A stretch of DNA of 64,000 nt from contig NZ_CANKZF010000001.1 of assembly GCF_947488515.1 (NCBI RefSeq), positions 1,240,001 through 1,304,000 on the forward strand, read 5' to 3'. Numbering within the stretch: position 1 is the first letter of the stretch; each line of letters begins with the position of its first letter. The translations under genes and the position numbers were made by a program. Of the stretch, positions 16,669 through 24,328 are shown piece by piece. The notes under the pieces were generated by a model. The model did no database searches. It saw only the letters and a program-made list of their open reading frames with translations, and was not told the DNA's origin. The stretch is from an uncultured Nocardioides sp. Lineage in GTDB: Bacteria > Actinomycetota > Actinomycetes > Propionibacteriales > Nocardioidaceae.

Positions 16669-17985
16669 TCAGCCGGCGCTGTCGCTCTGGCGGGGCCGCG
16701 TGTCGTCCCAGTCCTGGCGACGGCGCGTCCCGCCGATCGACCAGGCGTACGGCGGCGGCGTGCCGTTGACGACGTGGGCGCCGACGACCCGGGCCTTGAG
16801 GATGCGCGGGTTGTGCGAGGCGACCGTCCGGGCGTTGCGCCAGTGGCGGTCGAGCGCGAGGGGCCGGGCGGTCGCGGAGGCACCCAGTGCGTCGAAGAGG
16901 TCGGAGGTGGCCCGCAGGACCAGCTCGGAGACCGCGACCTGGGCAGTGGACGACTCGATCTCGCTCGTCTCGACGAGGGCCGCGATCTCGTCGGCGCTCG
17001 CGAGGGGCGCGTCCGCGACGGCCTGGATGCTGCCTGCCACCCGCAGGGTGGCGGCCTCGGCGGCGTAGACCGCTGCGGCGATCCCGCCGACCAGTGCCAG
17101 CACCTGGGCGTCGTCGCGCACCCGCGGCGCGTTGGCGTGGGAGAAGTTGCGGGTGCGCTTCTGCACGGCGTCGACCACGTCGCGGAGCGCCGCCTTGGCG
17201 ATGCCGGTGAGCGTGGCGAGGAGGTTCAGCTGGTAGAACGCGGTCTGGTAGGGGAACCGGTCCTCGAACGGCAGCACGTGGTCGGCCGGGACGCCGACGT
17301 TGTCGAACGTCGTCGTGCCGCTGCCGGTGCCCTTCTGACCGAAGCCGTTCCAGTCGTCGACGGTGCGCACGCCCGGGTCGCGGGTGTCGACGAGCGCGAT
17401 CGCCGTGGGGTCCTCCACCTCGTCGGGGTGCCCGGGCAGCGCCAGGCGCGCGTGCACGTCGGTCCACTCCGCGAAGATCGTGCCGGTCGTGTAGTACTTC
17501 GTGCCGTCGAGCCGGTAGGACCCGTCGGCCCGCGGGCGCAGGACGGTGCGTGGCAGGTCGATGTCGGACCCGACCTCGGACCAGGCGTTGCCGGCCATCT
17601 CGCCGGCGACGAACCGGTCGAACCACACCCGCTGGTCGCTCGTGCGGGCGTGGTGCCACAGCCGGTCCTCGACCAGGGCGAAGTGCCCGCGGAAGGCCTG
17701 CGGCAGGTTGGCGTCGACGGCGGCGAGCTCGATCCACAGCCGGGCGAGGCCGACGAGGTCGAGCCCGCCGCCGCCGGACGCGGCCGGCACGCGCAGCGCA
17801 CCGAAGCCCTGGGACTTGAGCAGGCGGACCGCCTCGACGGGCAGCTCTCCGTCCACCTCGCGCTGGAGGGCGCCCTCGGAGATGGACGCGAAGACCGCGC
17901 TCCAGTCGGTGGGCCGGGGGACGGTCGCGGAGTCGGTCGCGGAGTCGGTCCGGCGTGGGGTGGGCCGGACACGCAGGGTGGTCAT
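16669..17985 (-). CDS. DszC/SfnB-like FMN-dependent monooxygenase (acyl-CoA dehydrogenase fold)
   Basis: A 438-residue paralogue of the SfnB-type gene downstream. Shared landmarks: SEVGSDIDLPRTVLRP, RLDGTKYYTTGTIFAEW, TVDDWNGFGQKGTGSGTTTF, and LALDRHWRNARTVASHNPRI. The DWNGFGQ and DRHWRNART signatures are those of the DszC, SfnB and related flavin-dependent S- or N-oxygenases rather than true acyl-CoA dehydrogenases. The start region contains a repeated DSAT segment. It is transcribed away from the LysR gene across a short AT-rich region and has its own terminator. Likely substrate: a sulfone or sulfoxide, by inference. Confidence 0.85.
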   Translation of the reverse strand: MTTLRVRPTPRRTDSATDSATVPRPTDWSAVFASISEGALQREVDGELPVEAVRLLKSQGFGALRVPAASGGGGLDLVGLARLWIELAAVDANLPQAFRGHFALVEDRLWHHARTSDQRVWFDRFVAGEMAGNAWSEVGSDIDLPRTVLRPRADGSYRLDGTKYYTTGTIFAEWTDVHARLALPGHPDEVEDPTAIALVDTRDPGVRTVDDWNGFGQKGTGSGTTTFDNVGVPADHVLPFEDRFPYQTAFYQLNLLATLTGIAKAALRDVVDAVQKRTRNFSHANAPRVRDDAQVLALVGGIAAAVYAAEAATLRVAGSIQAVADAPLASADEIAALVETSEIESSTAQVAVSELVLRATSDLFDALGASATARPLALDRHWRNARTVASHNPRILKARVVGAHVVNGTPPPYAWSIGGTRRRQDWDDTRPRQSDSAG

Positions 17986-18004
17986 GGGTGAGTTCCTCCC
18001 GTTT

Positions 18005-18027
18005 TGTATAGTTACTTAGTAGACTTT
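18005..18027. promoter_or_regulatory. Putative operator between the DszC-like gene and LysR gene
   Basis: AT-rich segment whose core GTATAGTTACTTAGTAGAC starts at 18006. It matches the cysteine dioxygenase dyad at 16 of 23 positions. It lies 20-42 bp before the DszC-like start and about 120 bp before the LysR start. Confidence 0.55.
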
Positions 18028-18147
18028 AGGGAATCGACGTCGCGGACACGAACTCCCGGTAGCAGGTTTTGCCGTCCACCCCGCGATCCGACAGCCCCGA
18101 CAGCCCCACCCAGACAGTCAGACCAGACCCCCCGGCAGGAGCAGAGC

Positions 18148-19188
18148 GTGCGGATCGAACAGCTGGAGTACCTCGCGGCGGTGACCGAGCACGGCTCGCT
18201 GCGCCGCGCGAGCGAGGCGATGCACATCTCCCAGCCGGCGCTGAGCGAGGCGGTGACCAAGCTGGAGAAGGAGCTGGGCACGACGCTGCTCGACCGCCGC
18301 CGCACCGGGTCGCGGATCAGCCGGCAGGGACTCGACCTGCTCCAGAACATGACCGAGGTCCTCGAGGCGGTCGACCGGCTGCGCCAGGCTGCCGGTCAGC
18401 AGTCCGTCCGACGGCGCGACCTGCGCATCGGCACGGTCGTCACCGCGTCAGCCAGCCTCCTCGCCCCCGCCCTGCGGGACCTGCACGCCCGCCACGGCTC
18501 GGGCGGCGTCGAGGTCGTCAACGGTCGGCAGGTCGACATCCAGCAGGGTCTCGCCGAGGGATCGCTCGACCTGGGCCTGGTCAACGTCCTGCCCGGCGAC
18601 GAGGTGCCGCCGACGCTCGTCGCCGACCGGCTCATCGAGGGCACGCCGGTCGCCTGCCTCCCCGTCGGGCACCCGCTGACCGCCAAGGAGCGGGTCACCG
18701 TGGACGACCTCCGCGCCGAGCCGCACGTCCTCATGCGCCCGGGCTTCGTGATGCACCGCTACGCGCACCGTCTCTTCGCCGGCAGCCTGCCGGGCACGAC
18801 GTACGCCACCGACGGGGCCGAGATGGGCAAGGCCATGGTGGCCGCCGGGCTCGGCATCTCAGTGTTGCCCGACTTCTCGATCGTCGCCGACCCGCTCGTC
18901 GAGGCGGGCGTGCTCACCACGCGCCCCATCCAGACCGACCAGACGACGGTGACGCTGCTGATGCTGCGCCGTCGGGCCGAGCGGGTGCCTGAGCCGCTGC
19001 GCGACCTGCAGCGGGCGCTGGTGCGCCAGGCCCGGATCTACCTGTCCTCGGTCGAGCTGCCGGCCACCGCGTCCGCCCGGGCCACCGAGACCCCGGCCGA
19101 GCTGGTCGCCGAGCTGGTCGCGGACCTGACGCCGGTGACGCCGATCAGCGCAGCTGGTAGCCGTGCACGAACTCGGTCAGCGCCATGA
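18148..19188 (+). CDS. LysR-family transcriptional regulator
   Basis: A 346-residue regulator. The winged HTH covers residues 1-60 (RIEQLEYLAAVTEHGSLRRA, then HISQPALSEAVTKLEKELG), followed by a periplasmic-binding-like effector domain. The GTG at 18148 follows AGGAG; starts further upstream would add a Pro/Arg-rich tail unlike LysR proteins. It diverges from the DszC-like monooxygenase and is the obvious local regulator of the organosulfur genes, much as Cbl, SsuR or SfnR-type regulators act elsewhere. Its last 44 bp overlap the 3' end of hemE on the opposite strand. Confidence 0.92.
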   Translation: MRIEQLEYLAAVTEHGSLRRASEAMHISQPALSEAVTKLEKELGTTLLDRRRTGSRISRQGLDLLQNMTEVLEAVDRLRQAAGQQSVRRRDLRIGTVVTASASLLAPALRDLHARHGSGGVEVVNGRQVDIQQGLAEGSLDLGLVNVLPGDEVPPTLVADRLIEGTPVACLPVGHPLTAKERVTVDDLRAEPHVLMRPGFVMHRYAHRLFAGSLPGTTYATDGAEMGKAMVAAGLGISVLPDFSIVADPLVEAGVLTTRPIQTDQTTVTLLMLRRRAERVPEPLRDLQRALVRQARIYLSSVELPATASARATETPAELVAELVADLTPVTPISAAGSRARTRSAP

Positions 19189-20200
19189 GCTGACCCGGGT
19201 CGGTCGAGGGGATGACGCCGTGACCGAGGTTGAAGATGTGGCCCTTGGCGCGCCGCCCGGCCTCGATGATCTCGGCCGCCCGCGCGGTCATCACCTCGGT
19301 GGGCGCGAAGACCAGGGTCGGGTCCAGGTTGCCCTGCACCGCCCGGTCGCCGACCAGCGGGATCGCGTGCTCCAGCGGCGTACGCCAGTCGACACCGACC
19401 ACGTCGGCGCCGGCCTCGCCCATCAGGCCGAGCAGGTTGCTGGTGCCGACGCCGAAGTGGATCCGCGGCACCCCGAGCTCGCCCGCCTCGGCGAGCACCC
19501 GCTCGGAGTGCGGCATGACGGAGGCGCGGTAGTCCGCGGGGGTGAGGGCGCCGGCCCACGAGTCGAAGAGCTGCACGGCCGAGGCCCCGGCCTCGGCCTG
19601 GATGCGGAGGTAGGCCGCGGCGATGCCGGCGATCTTGCGCATCAGCGCGTCCCACACGTCGGGGGCGCCGAACATCATCGCCTTCGTCCTCGCGTGCTCC
19701 TTCGACGGCCCGCCCTCGACGAGGTACGACGCCACGGTGAAGGGCGCGCCGGCGAAGCCGATCAGCGGCGTGGCACCGAGCTCGGCGACGAGCTGGCGCA
19801 CGGCCTGCGAGATGTAGGGGACGTGCTCGTCCGTGAGGTCGGGGATGGCCTCGACGTCGGCCATGGTGCGCACCGGGGAGGCCACGACCGGGCCGACACC
19901 CGGCTTGATGTCGAGGTCGACCCCGACCGCCTTGAGCGGCAGCACGATGTCGGAGAAGAAGATGGCCGCGTCCACGCCGTAGCGGCGTACGGGCTGCAGG
20001 GTGATCTCGGTGACCAGGTCGGCGTCCATGCAGGACTCCAGCATCCCGATGCCCTCGCGCACCTTGAGGTACTCCGGCAGGGAGCGACCCGCCTGACGCA
20101 TGAACCAGACCGGTGTGTGGGACGGCACCTCGCCGCGCGCCGCCGCGAGGAAGGGGCTCTCGGCCAGTCCGGGATGGGGCGTGCGCACAGCGTCGGTCAC
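19145..20200 (-). CDS. hemE: Uroporphyrinogen decarboxylase
   Basis: A 351-residue cytosolic enzyme that removes four acetate carboxyls from uroporphyrinogen III to give coproporphyrinogen III. Both family signatures are present: PVWFMRQAGRSLPEY near residue 30 and GFAGAPFTVASYLVEGG in the middle. The GTG at 20200 is preferred because it leaves 71 bp for divergent promoters; an ATG at 20236 would add 12 residues. Its product feeds cgoX and chdC at 7439-9521, now separated by the sulfur locus. The 3' end overlaps the LysR gene. Confidence 0.95.
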   Translation of the reverse strand: MTDAVRTPHPGLAESPFLAAARGEVPSHTPVWFMRQAGRSLPEYLKVREGIGMLESCMDADLVTEITLQPVRRYGVDAAIFFSDIVLPLKAVGVDLDIKPGVGPVVASPVRTMADVEAIPDLTDEHVPYISQAVRQLVAELGATPLIGFAGAPFTVASYLVEGGPSKEHARTKAMMFGAPDVWDALMRKIAGIAAAYLRIQAEAGASAVQLFDSWAGALTPADYRASVMPHSERVLAEAGELGVPRIHFGVGTSNLLGLMGEAGADVVGVDWRTPLEHAIPLVGDRAVQGNLDPTLVFAPTEVMTARAAEIIEAGRRAKGHIFNLGHGVIPSTDPGQLMALTEFVHGYQLR

Positions 20201-20259
20201 CGGCGAATCTTCGCAGGTCAGGCGGCGTGGCGGCACATCGGCGGAGCCGGGCGCTGGCC

Positions 20260-20265
20260 TACTCT
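20260..20265 (+). promoter_or_regulatory. -10 element of the DUF3000 gene
   Basis: TACTCT, 6 nt before ATG 20272, in the hemE-DUF3000 divergent region. No Shine-Dalgarno. Confidence 0.6.
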
Positions 20266-20271
20266 GACCTC

Positions 20272-20892
20272 ATGGTGGCCCGTCACGAGACCCACCCGGG
20301 CAACGCTGCCGCGGCTGGGCCCGCGGAGTTCCGCGCGGCTGTGGAGTCGATGCGTCGGGCCTCGCTGCGCCCGGAGGTCTTCTGCGAGGAGATGCCCGCG
20401 CCGCAGCGGATCGCGCCGTGGTCGTCGGCACTGAGCGGCGACGTCACGGTCGACGAGGAGGACCTCGGCACCGGGCGGCTGATCCTGCTGCACGACCCCG
20501 CCGGCAACGACGCCTGGGACGGCACCTTCCGCTGCGTGGCCTACGCCCGCGCCGACATCGACCCCGAGCTCGGCTCCGACCCGATGCTGGCCGCCGTCGG
20601 CTGGTCGTGGCTGGTCGAGGCGCTCGACGCCCACGGCGCCGGCCACCACGCCGCGTCCGGCACCGTCACGTGCGTCACCACCGAGAGCTTCGGCGGGATG
20701 GCCGACGAGGCCGGCACCGCGCAGGTCGAGATCCGCGCCTCGTGGACCCCCGACGTCGACGAGGACGGCGGGCTCGACATGACCGCCCACGTCGAGGCGT
20801 GGGGCGAGCTGATGTGCACCGCCGTCGGGCTGCCGCCGGTGCCCGAGGGCGTGACGGCCATCCCCAGCCGACGCGGGCAGCGCGGCACCTGA
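20272..20892 (+). CDS. DUF3000 family protein
   Basis: A 206-residue protein of a family confined to actinobacteria and typically found beside hemE and ribonuclease D, as here. Recognisable parts are AVESMRRASLRPEVFCEEMPAPQRIAPW near the start, GWSWLVEAL in the centre and a C-terminal WGELMCTAVGLPPVPEGV. No enzymatic motif or membrane segment is seen. It ends four bases before rnd, so the two are probably one operon. Function unknown. Confidence 0.9.
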   Translation: MVARHETHPGNAAAAGPAEFRAAVESMRRASLRPEVFCEEMPAPQRIAPWSSALSGDVTVDEEDLGTGRLILLHDPAGNDAWDGTFRCVAYARADIDPELGSDPMLAAVGWSWLVEALDAHGAGHHAASGTVTCVTTESFGGMADEAGTAQVEIRASWTPDVDEDGGLDMTAHVEAWGELMCTAVGLPPVPEGVTAIPSRRGQRGT

Positions 20893-20896
20893 CCCG

Positions 20897-22264
20897 ATGC
20901 CCGACAACGCGGACCACTCTCCCGCCGGAGCCCGACTCGAGGGCGAGCCGGACGACTCCGTCGACGCCGGACCCGCCACCGGACCCGCCACCGGACCCGA
21001 CTCCGGGCTGGACGGGACGCCGGTCGAGGACGACGCCCCGCCCCCGGCGCCCGCGCCGCTGCTCGAGCTGCGCGACGGCCTTCCCGACGTGGTCGACACC
21101 GACGAGGGCCTGCTCGAGGCCTGCGCCGCGCTGGGCGCAGCCACCGGGCCGGTCGCCATCGACGCCGAACGGGCCTCCGGCTACCGCTACTCCAACCGCG
21201 CCTACCTCATCCAGCTGCGCCGCGAGGGCGCCAGCACGTGGCTCGTCGACCCGATCGGGATGACGACCCTGGCCCCGCTCCAGGAGGCCCTCGAGGGCAC
21301 CGAGTGGATCCTGCACGCCGCGACGCAGGACCTGCCGTGCCTGCGCGAGGTGGGCCTCACCCCGACCAGCCTGTTCGACACCGAGCTCGCCGGCCGCCTC
21401 CTCGGCTACCCCCGCGTCGGGCTCGCCACCCTGGTGGAGACGGTGCTGGGGCAGCGGATGCGCAAGGAGCACTCGGCGGCCGACTGGTCGACGCGCCCAC
21501 TGCCCACGCCGTGGCTCGAGTACGCCGCACTCGACGTCGAGGTCCTCGTCGAGCTCCGCGACCACATGGCCACCGAGCTCGAGCGGGCCGGCAAGGCGGA
21601 GTGGGCGCGCCAGGAGTTCGACCACCTGCTGGGCTTCGAGCCGGCCGTCCGGGTCGACGCGTGGCGTCGTACGTCCGGGGTGCACCGGCTGCGCGGGCGA
21701 CGCTCCCTCGGCGCGGCGCGGGCGCTGTGGGAGGCCCGCGACTCCATCGCCGCCGAGCGCGACGTGACCCCCGGCCGGATCCTGCCCGACTCGGCCATCG
21801 TGGTCGCGGCGACGGCGATGCCGACCGACCGCCGGTCGCTGCTGGCGACGCAGGGCTTCCACGGCCGAGGGGCCAGCCGCTACGCCTCGGCCTGGGTGGA
21901 GGCGCTGCGCCAGGCCCGCGAGATGGACGAGGACGACCTCCCCTCCCGCGCCCCGCGCGGCGACGGCCCCCCGCACCCGCGCACCTGGGCCGACCGCGAG
22001 CCGGTCGCCGACCGCCGCTTCAAGGCCGCCCGCGAGGCGATGCTCAACCTCGCCGAGGTGCACCACCTCCCGGTGGAGAACCTCCTCACCCCCGACTACC
22101 TCCGCCGGCTGATGTGGGCGCCGCCGGAGACCCGCGAGCCGGCCGAGCTGGCCGAGGCCGTCCGCGCCCAGCTGGCGTCCTACGGCGCCCGGCCCTGGCA
22201 GGCCGGGCTGGTCACCGGCGCGCTGGTCGGCGCGATCCTCGGCGCCGAGCGCGACGAGGTCTAG
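20897..22264 (+). CDS. rnd: Ribonuclease D
   Basis: A 455-residue 3'-5' exoribonuclease of the DEDDy group. Exo I is VAIDAERASG (Asp and Glu), Exo II is LHAATQDLPCL, and Exo III is YAALDVEVLVEL. One or two HRDC domains follow from about residue 240 (RRTSGVHRLRGRRSLGAARALW). The first 45 residues are Pro/Asp-rich and variable, with a repeated DPATGPATGP stretch. It is coupled to the DUF3000 gene and converges with the binding-protein gene 4 bp downstream. Role: tRNA and other RNA 3'-end maturation. Confidence 0.94.
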   Translation: MPDNADHSPAGARLEGEPDDSVDAGPATGPATGPDSGLDGTPVEDDAPPPAPAPLLELRDGLPDVVDTDEGLLEACAALGAATGPVAIDAERASGYRYSNRAYLIQLRREGASTWLVDPIGMTTLAPLQEALEGTEWILHAATQDLPCLREVGLTPTSLFDTELAGRLLGYPRVGLATLVETVLGQRMRKEHSAADWSTRPLPTPWLEYAALDVEVLVELRDHMATELERAGKAEWARQEFDHLLGFEPAVRVDAWRRTSGVHRLRGRRSLGAARALWEARDSIAAERDVTPGRILPDSAIVVAATAMPTDRRSLLATQGFHGRGASRYASAWVEALRQAREMDEDDLPSRAPRGDGPPHPRTWADREPVADRRFKAAREAMLNLAEVHHLPVENLLTPDYLRRLMWAPPETREPAELAEAVRAQLASYGARPWQAGLVTGALVGAILGAERDEV

Positions 22265-22268
22265 CCAC

Positions 22269-23678
22269 CTACTCCGACGGGGACTCGCTCGGGTCCTCCG
22301 TGGGCTCGGGCGACTCGGTCTCCTCGGGCGCGAGGATCTCCTGGGAGGTCTGGTCGATCTCCTCGGTGGTCGCCTCGAGGTCCAGCGGTCCGGGGGCCGT
22401 GACGAGCTGCTCGAGCAACGGCGTGACCGCCTCGATGAGCTCCTCGCGCTGGTCGATGAACGGCGGCACCACCATGTAGCGGATGCTCTGGTTGTAGACC
22501 TCGGCGCTGGCCGGCTCGTCGTCGGGAGCGAGGAACTCCGGCGAGGCGGCGACCGAGGTGTTGGCCGGGACGATGTAGCCGGTCGAGGCGACGGTCGCGA
22601 TCGCCGCGTCGGACACGGCGTAGGCGATGAAGTCGGCGGCGTCGTTGATCACCTCGGAGTCCGCCGAGATGCACAGCCCGCTGATGTCGCCGACGGTGGC
22701 GCGGGTGTCGATGGTCGGCATCGGCAGCACGTCGAAGTCGAGGTCGTCGGCCTCGCGCATCTCCGGGACGAGGTTGCGGAAGCCGGCGACCATCGCGAGC
22801 TCGCCCCGCTTGAAGAGCTGGACGGGCGTGGCGCGGGCGAGCTGGGCGTTGGTCGGCGTCAGCGACGAGTCGCGCAGGATGAAGAGCGTCTGGCTCAGCG
22901 CCTCGCGCGTGTTGTCGTCGGAGAAGGCCAGGGACGTCGGCTCCTGGTCGTCGTCGAAGACCTGGCCGTCGCCGGAGTAGATGAACGGCGCCAGCCCCTG
23001 AAGGGTCGGGTCGATCCAGACGCCGCGCGGGTCGCCGCGACGCGACGCGAACCGGGCGGCCGCCTCGAACTCGGCCAGGGTCCAGCGCTCGCGCTTGCCC
23101 TCGTCGGTGACGCTCGGCACGTCGAGCCCGCGCCGCTCCATCTTGTCGAAGTCGACGAGGTCGGTGTTGTAGTAGATGACCATCGGGGACACCGAGTAGG
23201 CCATGCACTGGAGCTCGTCGTCCATCGCGAAGGCGTCGACGGCGTCGCGGGAGAAGCGGTCGCCGAAATCGACGCCGCGCTCGTCGAGCAGCAGGCTCAC
23301 CGGCTGCAGCGCCTCGCCCTCGACGAGCTGGTCGAGGTCGATGCGCGAGGTGAGGAAGGCGTCCGGCGCGTTGCCGGCGAGCACGTCAGCGAGTGCCGAC
23401 TCGTGGTCGGGCCACGACTGGAGGGTGACCTTGCGGGTCGTGGACGAGGCGTTGAAGGAGTCCACGACGCTCTGGAAGGCCGCGACCTCCTCGTCGGTGC
23501 CGTAGGCGCCGAAGGTGACCTCGCGCGGCTTCTCCGTCGGCTTGCCGGACTGCCCGTTGCTCGGCGACCGGGTCGGCTCGGGCTGCGGCTCTGCGTCGCC
23601 GGAGCACGCAGCTGTCGTCAGGGAGACCGTGAGGGCCGTCGCGAGCAGGGCGCTGCGGCGGAAGGAGGGGCGAGACAC
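22269..23678 (-). CDS. Extracellular solute-binding lipoprotein (family 1), orphan
   Basis: A 469-residue ABC-type binding protein. The signal ends in a lipobox TTAAC with Cys near residue 25, followed by a Pro/Ser/Glu linker. The body fits family 1 (sugar-type) binding proteins: VTFGAYGTDEEVAAFQSVVDSFN, YYNTDLVDFDKM, LFKRGELAMVAGFRNLVPEM. The C-terminus is a Glu/Pro/Ser tail of about 25 residues. No permease or ATPase gene lies nearby, so it must use a distant transporter or act alone. The GTG at 23678 has TAGGGT 6 nt upstream; that hexamer overlaps the stop region of the PemK-like gene. Confidence 0.88.
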   Translation of the reverse strand: MSRPSFRRSALLATALTVSLTTAACSGDAEPQPEPTRSPSNGQSGKPTEKPREVTFGAYGTDEEVAAFQSVVDSFNASSTTRKVTLQSWPDHESALADVLAGNAPDAFLTSRIDLDQLVEGEALQPVSLLLDERGVDFGDRFSRDAVDAFAMDDELQCMAYSVSPMVIYYNTDLVDFDKMERRGLDVPSVTDEGKRERWTLAEFEAAARFASRRGDPRGVWIDPTLQGLAPFIYSGDGQVFDDDQEPTSLAFSDDNTREALSQTLFILRDSSLTPTNAQLARATPVQLFKRGELAMVAGFRNLVPEMREADDLDFDVLPMPTIDTRATVGDISGLCISADSEVINDAADFIAYAVSDAAIATVASTGYIVPANTSVAASPEFLAPDDEPASAEVYNQSIRYMVVPPFIDQREELIEAVTPLLEQLVTAPGPLDLEATTEEIDQTSQEILAPEETESPEPTEDPSESPSE

Positions 23679-23684
23679 GGGCAG

Positions 23685-23690
23685 ACCCTA
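23685..23690 (-). promoter_or_regulatory. -10 element of the solute-binding protein gene
   Basis: TAGGGT, 6 nt before GTG 23678. It overlaps the last codon and stop of the upstream gene. Confidence 0.55.
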
Positions 23691-24164
23691 TCGGGACAGA
23701 CCACGCCGAGCCTCGACGACGGCAGTGAAGATCGTCTCGTCCAGCGCGGCCCCCTCCCGTCGTACGCCGTCCCGCTCGAGGCGGATCAACCTGTCGAGGC
23801 GCACCTCGCTGGGCCGGCCCTGGGAGTCCCACCCGCCCGTGCCGACGTCCATCCAGTGCCGGCCCCAGCGGGCCTCGTCCTCGGCGTCGCGGTCGTGGTC
23901 CTGGCTGCTGAGCATCAGCCCGACCCAGCCGTCCCCGTCCCCGTCACCAGCGGTGTCGAGGACCAGGACGGGCCGGTCCTTGCCCTGGCTCGGGTCGTCC
24001 TCGTAGGGGACCCAGGCCCACACGACCTCGCCGGGGTCGGGCTCGCCGTCGCGCTCGGGGGCGTACGTCGCGCCGGGACCGGGGGCGGACGTGGTGCCGG
24101 TGGCGGTCGTGCCGGTCCTGGAGATACCCGAGATGAAGGCGCCGATGCGCTTGCCGATGCTCAC
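23688..24164 (-). CDS. PemK/MazF-like family protein
   Basis: A 158-residue protein whose central part resembles the PemK/MazF fold: GEVVWAWVPYEDDP, then GKDRPVLVLDT and WVGLMLSSQDHD. The first 40 residues are a Thr/Gly/Pro-rich extension not found in compact MazF toxins. No antitoxin-like gene precedes it, so it may be a domesticated relative rather than an active ribonuclease. The GTG at 24164 has TAGGCT 6 nt upstream. Confidence 0.75.
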   Translation of the reverse strand: MSIGKRIGAFISGISRTGTTATGTTSAPGPGATYAPERDGEPDPGEVVWAWVPYEDDPSQGKDRPVLVLDTAGDGDGDGWVGLMLSSQDHDRDAEDEARWGRHWMDVGTGGWDSQGRPSEVRLDRLIRLERDGVRREGAALDETIFTAVVEARRGLSR

Positions 24165-24170
24165 CCCGGG

Positions 24171-24176
24171 AGCCTA
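24171..24176 (-). promoter_or_regulatory. -10 element of the PemK/MazF-like gene
   Basis: TAGGCT, 6 nt before GTG 24164. Confidence 0.55.
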
Positions 24177-24203
24177 GACCTGGCGCCGACACCATCGGGG
24201 TGA

Positions 24204-24296
24204 GTGAGTGCGCCGGACCGGGAGCGCCTCACGGCGCGTGGCCGCTCGTAGCGGCTAATTTTGGGACCCGGGGCTGCCACAGCCCGACGCACTCAC
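24204..24296 (-). ncRNA. Candidate structured small RNA with own promoter
   Basis: On the minus strand, a 9-bp closing stem (GTGAGTGCG with CGCACTCAC) encloses three perfect hairpins: GGGCTG/CAGCCC, GCCGCT/AGCGGC and GCGCC/GGCGC, with loops of 3, 3 and 4 nt. CCGGG and CCCGG in the linkers can add a helix around the last two. A sigma70-like promoter precedes it: GGGACA at 24328-24323, 16 nt, TAAAAT at 24306-24301, placing the RNA start at the closing stem. It lies between the unknown gene ending at 24312 and the PemK-like gene, which has its own promoter. No known family was recognised and GC-rich DNA folds easily, so this is a candidate only. Confidence 0.4.
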
Positions 24297-24300
24297 GGAT

Positions 24301-24328
24301 ATTTTAACGCCTCAGGCGAGCTTGTCCC
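24301..24328 (-). promoter_or_regulatory. Promoter of the candidate small RNA
   Basis: GGGACA (24328-24323), 16-nt spacer, TAAAAT (24306-24301). One of the best sigma70-type matches in the window; the -35 lies in the last codons of the gene above. Confidence 0.5.

Noticed and set aside
16669..17985. Calling the two ACAD-fold proteins fatty-acid acyl-CoA dehydrogenases
   Set aside because: The DWNGxGQ and DRHWRNART signatures and the SsuD and flavin reductase neighbours fit SfnB/DszC-type oxygenases.
24204..24296. Reading the multi-hairpin element as a tRNA
   Set aside because: The outer stem is 9 bp, the arms do not have tRNA dimensions and no T-loop sequence or anticodon arm is present.
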